Shown: piece by piece, positions 61,566 through 64,000 of the stretch
Layout of the letters: every line of letters starts with the position of its first letter
How positions within the stretch are numbered: the first letter of the stretch is position 1
Source of the DNA: Planctomycetia bacterium
Lineage (GTDB): Bacteria > Planctomycetota > Phycisphaerae > Phycisphaerales > SM1A02
Reading direction: 5' to 3'
NCBI GenBank assembly: GCA_005790605.1
Contig: SXUI01000070.1
Coordinates: 1 to 64,000 of the forward strand
DNA: 64,000 nucleotides
The notes under the pieces: model-generated
Told to the model about the DNA's origin: nothing
Databases searched by the model: none
Seen by the model: only the letters and a program-made list of their open reading frames with translations
Made by a program: the position numbers and the translations under genes

Positions 61566-64000
61566 GTGCATTCCGCCACTGACGGCGCTCTTGCGACCAT
61601 CTCCGCTCCCGCGCGGCTCGCCCGCGCGGAGGGGCCGGTGTTTCTCGATGCGTACGAGGCCATTCTGAAGGGTGTGTTGGAGTCTCAGGTTGCTGTCAGC
61701 GTCGTTGCGGCACCTCGTCGCGCGCCCTTCGAACGGTTGCAGCGCGTTGCGAGCGAAGTGGAGCACGCGCGCGTGCTCGCGCGTCATCAAGTAGAGCTGC
61801 TGATCGGAGGCGATGCCGCGCGTGCAGTTTCGCTGGCTTGCGCCGGCGTGCGTGGTGGTCGAAGCGCGATCGCTCTCATTCCCAACGATGAACTCGTAAG
61901 GGGTGCGGATGCGGTGTTACGCGCGAGCGACTGTTTCGTGAATCCTGAAGCAGGGCTTGCACTGCTCTTCGAAGATGATCCGCGCGGCGTCGCGGGTTGT
62001 TGCCCGCGGCGGATCGCGGTTGGCGCGGGGCTGCCGACGATCGAAACGACGGACATTCCAAGTCTTCGCCACAGCATAGAGTGGGCGCTGCGACTCTCGC
62101 GAGCAGCGGGGAAGCCGACGGCCGTCATCATGCATCGCGGCATTCTGCAGAGCGCGGACACGATTGAGGCGCGGCCGAATCGCGTGCATAGCAGCGTCGA
62201 TGAGATGATCCTCTCACGCAAGCAGCGGCATGGACCTCGCGCAGGCGAGGCGCTCGATCTGGTCCGTATGGCGCGGCGACTCGAAGTCGATCAACTGAGC
62301 GCATTGCCAAGTCCGGGCGAACGCGAGTTTGTTGGATTCTTGACGGTTGGTCCCTGCGATCGCGCGCTCATGCACCTGCTTGATGAGTTCGGACTTGCAG
62401 GTCGTGTCCCCGTCTTGCGCCTCGGTCTGATCAGTCCTGTCGACGACTCGATTCTCACGCGTTTTCTAGACCGCGTGCAGCACGCGGTGATTCTCGAGCC
62501 TCGGCCCGGAAGTGTTGTTCCAAGCGTGATCGAGGTTGCAGAAGTCATTCGACGACGCGGCAATCGAACCGCGAAACTCTGGTGGGCGGACATGCCGCCA
62601 CTTGATGATGGTGAGGTGCTCGACCTGCGCCCGGGCGATGCATTGCATCCGTCGCTCCTCGTGCGCAAGATTCTTCATCTGCTGCATCAAGCGCGTCCGC
62701 ACGCGCAACTTGGTCAGCGTCTCGCTTCGCAGCGAGGCATGCTCGAATCGATCAAGCTCCCGTCGCGAACCGCCGAAGGAAGCGACGCAGAGACAATGTT
62801 GCGCGAGCAATTCGCGGCGCTCGATCAAGAACTTCGCTCCGAGGCAACCTCTCGCGATGCCGATGAGTTGCCCACGGTCCTCGCGCTTGACGAACTCCCC
62901 GCACTTGGAGCCGCAGCGCGCACCGTCATCTGCGAGGTGTGGAAGCGAGCTCGATTTGTCGAAGAAGGCGTGGCAACGATGTTGCAGGCATCGCGCGATT
63001 CCGCTCCGCGCATTCTTGCAGTGCTTGACACCGCGGGTGCGACTGACCCTGATCTCGAGCGACTGGCGAGTGCGGCGGTGCCTGCAAATGCCGCAGAGCG
63101 CGTGACGATCGAGCGCGTCAGTTTGCGCGAGGCAGCCACCGTACTCGATCGCATCCGAACGGCAGCGTTTCGCGAGGGGCTCTCTGTGTTGCTGTGTTCC
63201 GGGCTCGACGCACGGGGCGGAGCGGCGACCGCTGAAGCCGATCGCCTCGGCTATCCGCCGCAGCAACGACTGGTGTGGAATGCGGAACTCGCCTGTGAAC
63301 TGCGCCCGCCGCTCGCGTTGCACCGCATCGAAGGGGGTCTTGAACGCGGCGCGACGCCGCTGCAAGGTGAGTTTACGAAGAGCGACATCCCGCGCGTCGC
63401 TGGCCTCGTTCGACTGACCGTGCAAACGCTGCTCGAGCAGGTTGAGGTGGTGCGAACGAAGGCACCTTGGTCGGAGATTGCGCGGCTTGGCGGCCGACTT
63501 CCAACGCCGCGACCGTTGCATGCGGAGCAGGGGATTTGGCGCGCGCACTTTGCTGGCATCCGTGCGATCAGTGACTTCGGCGTCGCCGACATTCTCGCGG
63601 ACGCTGGGCTCAAGATGGGATATCGCGTCGAAGTAGGTTGGGATCGCGCGCTCGTTGGTGTTGGGCGGATGGCGTGGGCGCAAGTGACCTTCACTCGATT
63701 TCGAGCGAGCGACACGCGCCCTCCGTGCGCAGGCACAATTCCGTACGGCGAAGCAGACTTGGTGATTGGCGTGGATGCGGTTGAGGCGCTGCGTGCGCTT
63801 GGTCCAGATCCACTCCTGCGAGTCGCCGACGCGCAACGCACCGCGATCGTCGCGAACGATGGCGCGCTTGAAGATCAACTCGATCAAGAGTCGATTCGTC
63901 GCTGTGCGTTGCTCTTCAACGCCGCGCAGATTTCTTGCATGCAGTCGCGTCGCGTGATTGGTGATCTCGCATCACGCGCCCGTAACGAGTTGCTCTCGGA
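61566..64000 (+). CDS. 2-oxoacid:ferredoxin oxidoreductase-like protein, cofactor motifs apparently lost (3' end outside window)
   Basis: An open frame from a GTG at 61566 to the window edge (811 codons, no stop). Layout resembles indolepyruvate:ferredoxin oxidoreductase: a pyrimidine-binding-like domain (about 10-210, GGDAARAVSLACAGVRGGRS, TTDIPSLRHSIEWALRLS), a transketolase-C-like domain (VGPCDRALMHLL), then regions in the order of the TPP and ferredoxin modules, then a gamma-subunit-like part (GEADLVIGVDAVEALRAL). However, the GDG/GDS...N thiamine-binding motif and the CxxCxxC ferredoxin cysteines are not visible at their expected places. It could be a non-catalytic relative or one with changed chemistry. 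Assignment is by pattern only. Confidence 0.55.
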   Translation, partial: MHSATDGALATISAPARLARAEGPVFLDAYEAILKGVLESQVAVSVVAAPRRAPFERLQRVASEVEHARVLARHQVELLIGGDAARAVSLACAGVRGGRSAIALIPNDELVRGADAVLRASDCFVNPEAGLALLFEDDPRGVAGCCPRRIAVGAGLPTIETTDIPSLRHSIEWALRLSRAAGKPTAVIMHRGILQSADTIEARPNRVHSSVDEMILSRKQRHGPRAGEALDLVRMARRLEVDQLSALPSPGEREFVGFLTVGPCDRALMHLLDEFGLAGRVPVLRLGLISPVDDSILTRFLDRVQHAVILEPRPGSVVPSVIEVAEVIRRRGNRTAKLWWADMPPLDDGEVLDLRPGDALHPSLLVRKILHLLHQARPHAQLGQRLASQRGMLESIKLPSRTAEGSDAETMLREQFAALDQELRSEATSRDADELPTVLALDELPALGAAARTVICEVWKRARFVEEGVATMLQASRDSAPRILAVLDTAGATDPDLERLASAAVPANAAERVTIERVSLREAATVLDRIRTAAFREGLSVLLCSGLDARGGAATAEADRLGYPPQQRLVWNAELACELRPPLALHRIEGGLERGATPLQGEFTKSDIPRVAGLVRLTVQTLLEQVEVVRTKAPWSEIARLGGRLPTPRPLHAEQGIWRAHFAGIRAISDFGVADILADAGLKMGYRVEVGWDRALVGVGRMAWAQVTFTRFRASDTRPPCAGTIPYGEADLVIGVDAVEALRALGPDPLLRVADAQRTAIVANDGALEDQLDQESIRRCALLFNAAQISCMQSRRVIGDLASRARNELLS

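Overview
The window looks like chromosome of a high-GC planctomycete of the Phycisphaerae type. The support is family-level and from sequence only: secreted proteins ending in dockerin-like EF-hand repeats (GDVNGDG...DL...W), a PEP-CTERM-like sorting tail, a B12-type ribonucleotide reductase C-terminal domain standing alone, and frequent 4-base ATGA/GTGA gene overlaps. No species is assigned.

Layout. 1-7.6 kb is the accessory end: two related lectin-like secreted proteins, a frameshifted IPT/formylglycine-enzyme-like pseudogene, a HepT/MntA-type toxin-antitoxin pair, a tRNA-Glu, and a ~220-bp hairpin-rich repeat that follows the tRNA and also opens the window. 7.6-18 kb is mixed: aroB, a ParA ATPase coupled to a ParA-like partner without a P-loop, an M19 dipeptidase, a DUF2752 protein, two coupled lipoproteins, an amidohydrolase and a flavin-reductase-like protein. 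18-24.8 kb holds mraZ with its direct-repeat operator but no visible dcw genes, csrA, an Nfu protein, an M48 protease, dapF and an M20 hydrolase.

24.9-32.8 kb is a catabolic block: class III aminotransferase, AstA, AstD and an agmatinase-family ureohydrolase, the last three with 4-base overlaps, then folE (opposite strand), hutG and a ROK kinase. Together with the preceding M20 hydrolase it contains plausible enzymes for each chemical step of the succinyl-arginine/ornithine pathway, with the AstB and AstE slots filled by unrelated families. 32.8-37.3 kb (minus strand) has an amino-acid oxidoreductase, a TlpA-like protein and a PurC-FolD fusion whose FolD half has Gln and His at two catalytic positions. 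37.3-42.5 kb is a coupled run of a degenerate GH10-like protein, a ComEA-like HhH protein and mfd.

42.7-49.3 kb is translation and precursor supply: rplI, ssb, rpsF, pth, rplY, prs and a GlmU N-terminal domain, then tRNA-Gln. 49.8-64 kb holds an aldehyde dehydrogenase, aat, a PEP-CTERM protein, ychF, an RND efflux pair, an RluD-family synthase, a TPR-like membrane protein, a HAD phosphatase, and the start of a large 2-oxoacid:ferredoxin oxidoreductase-like gene that leaves the window and seems to lack its cofactor motifs.
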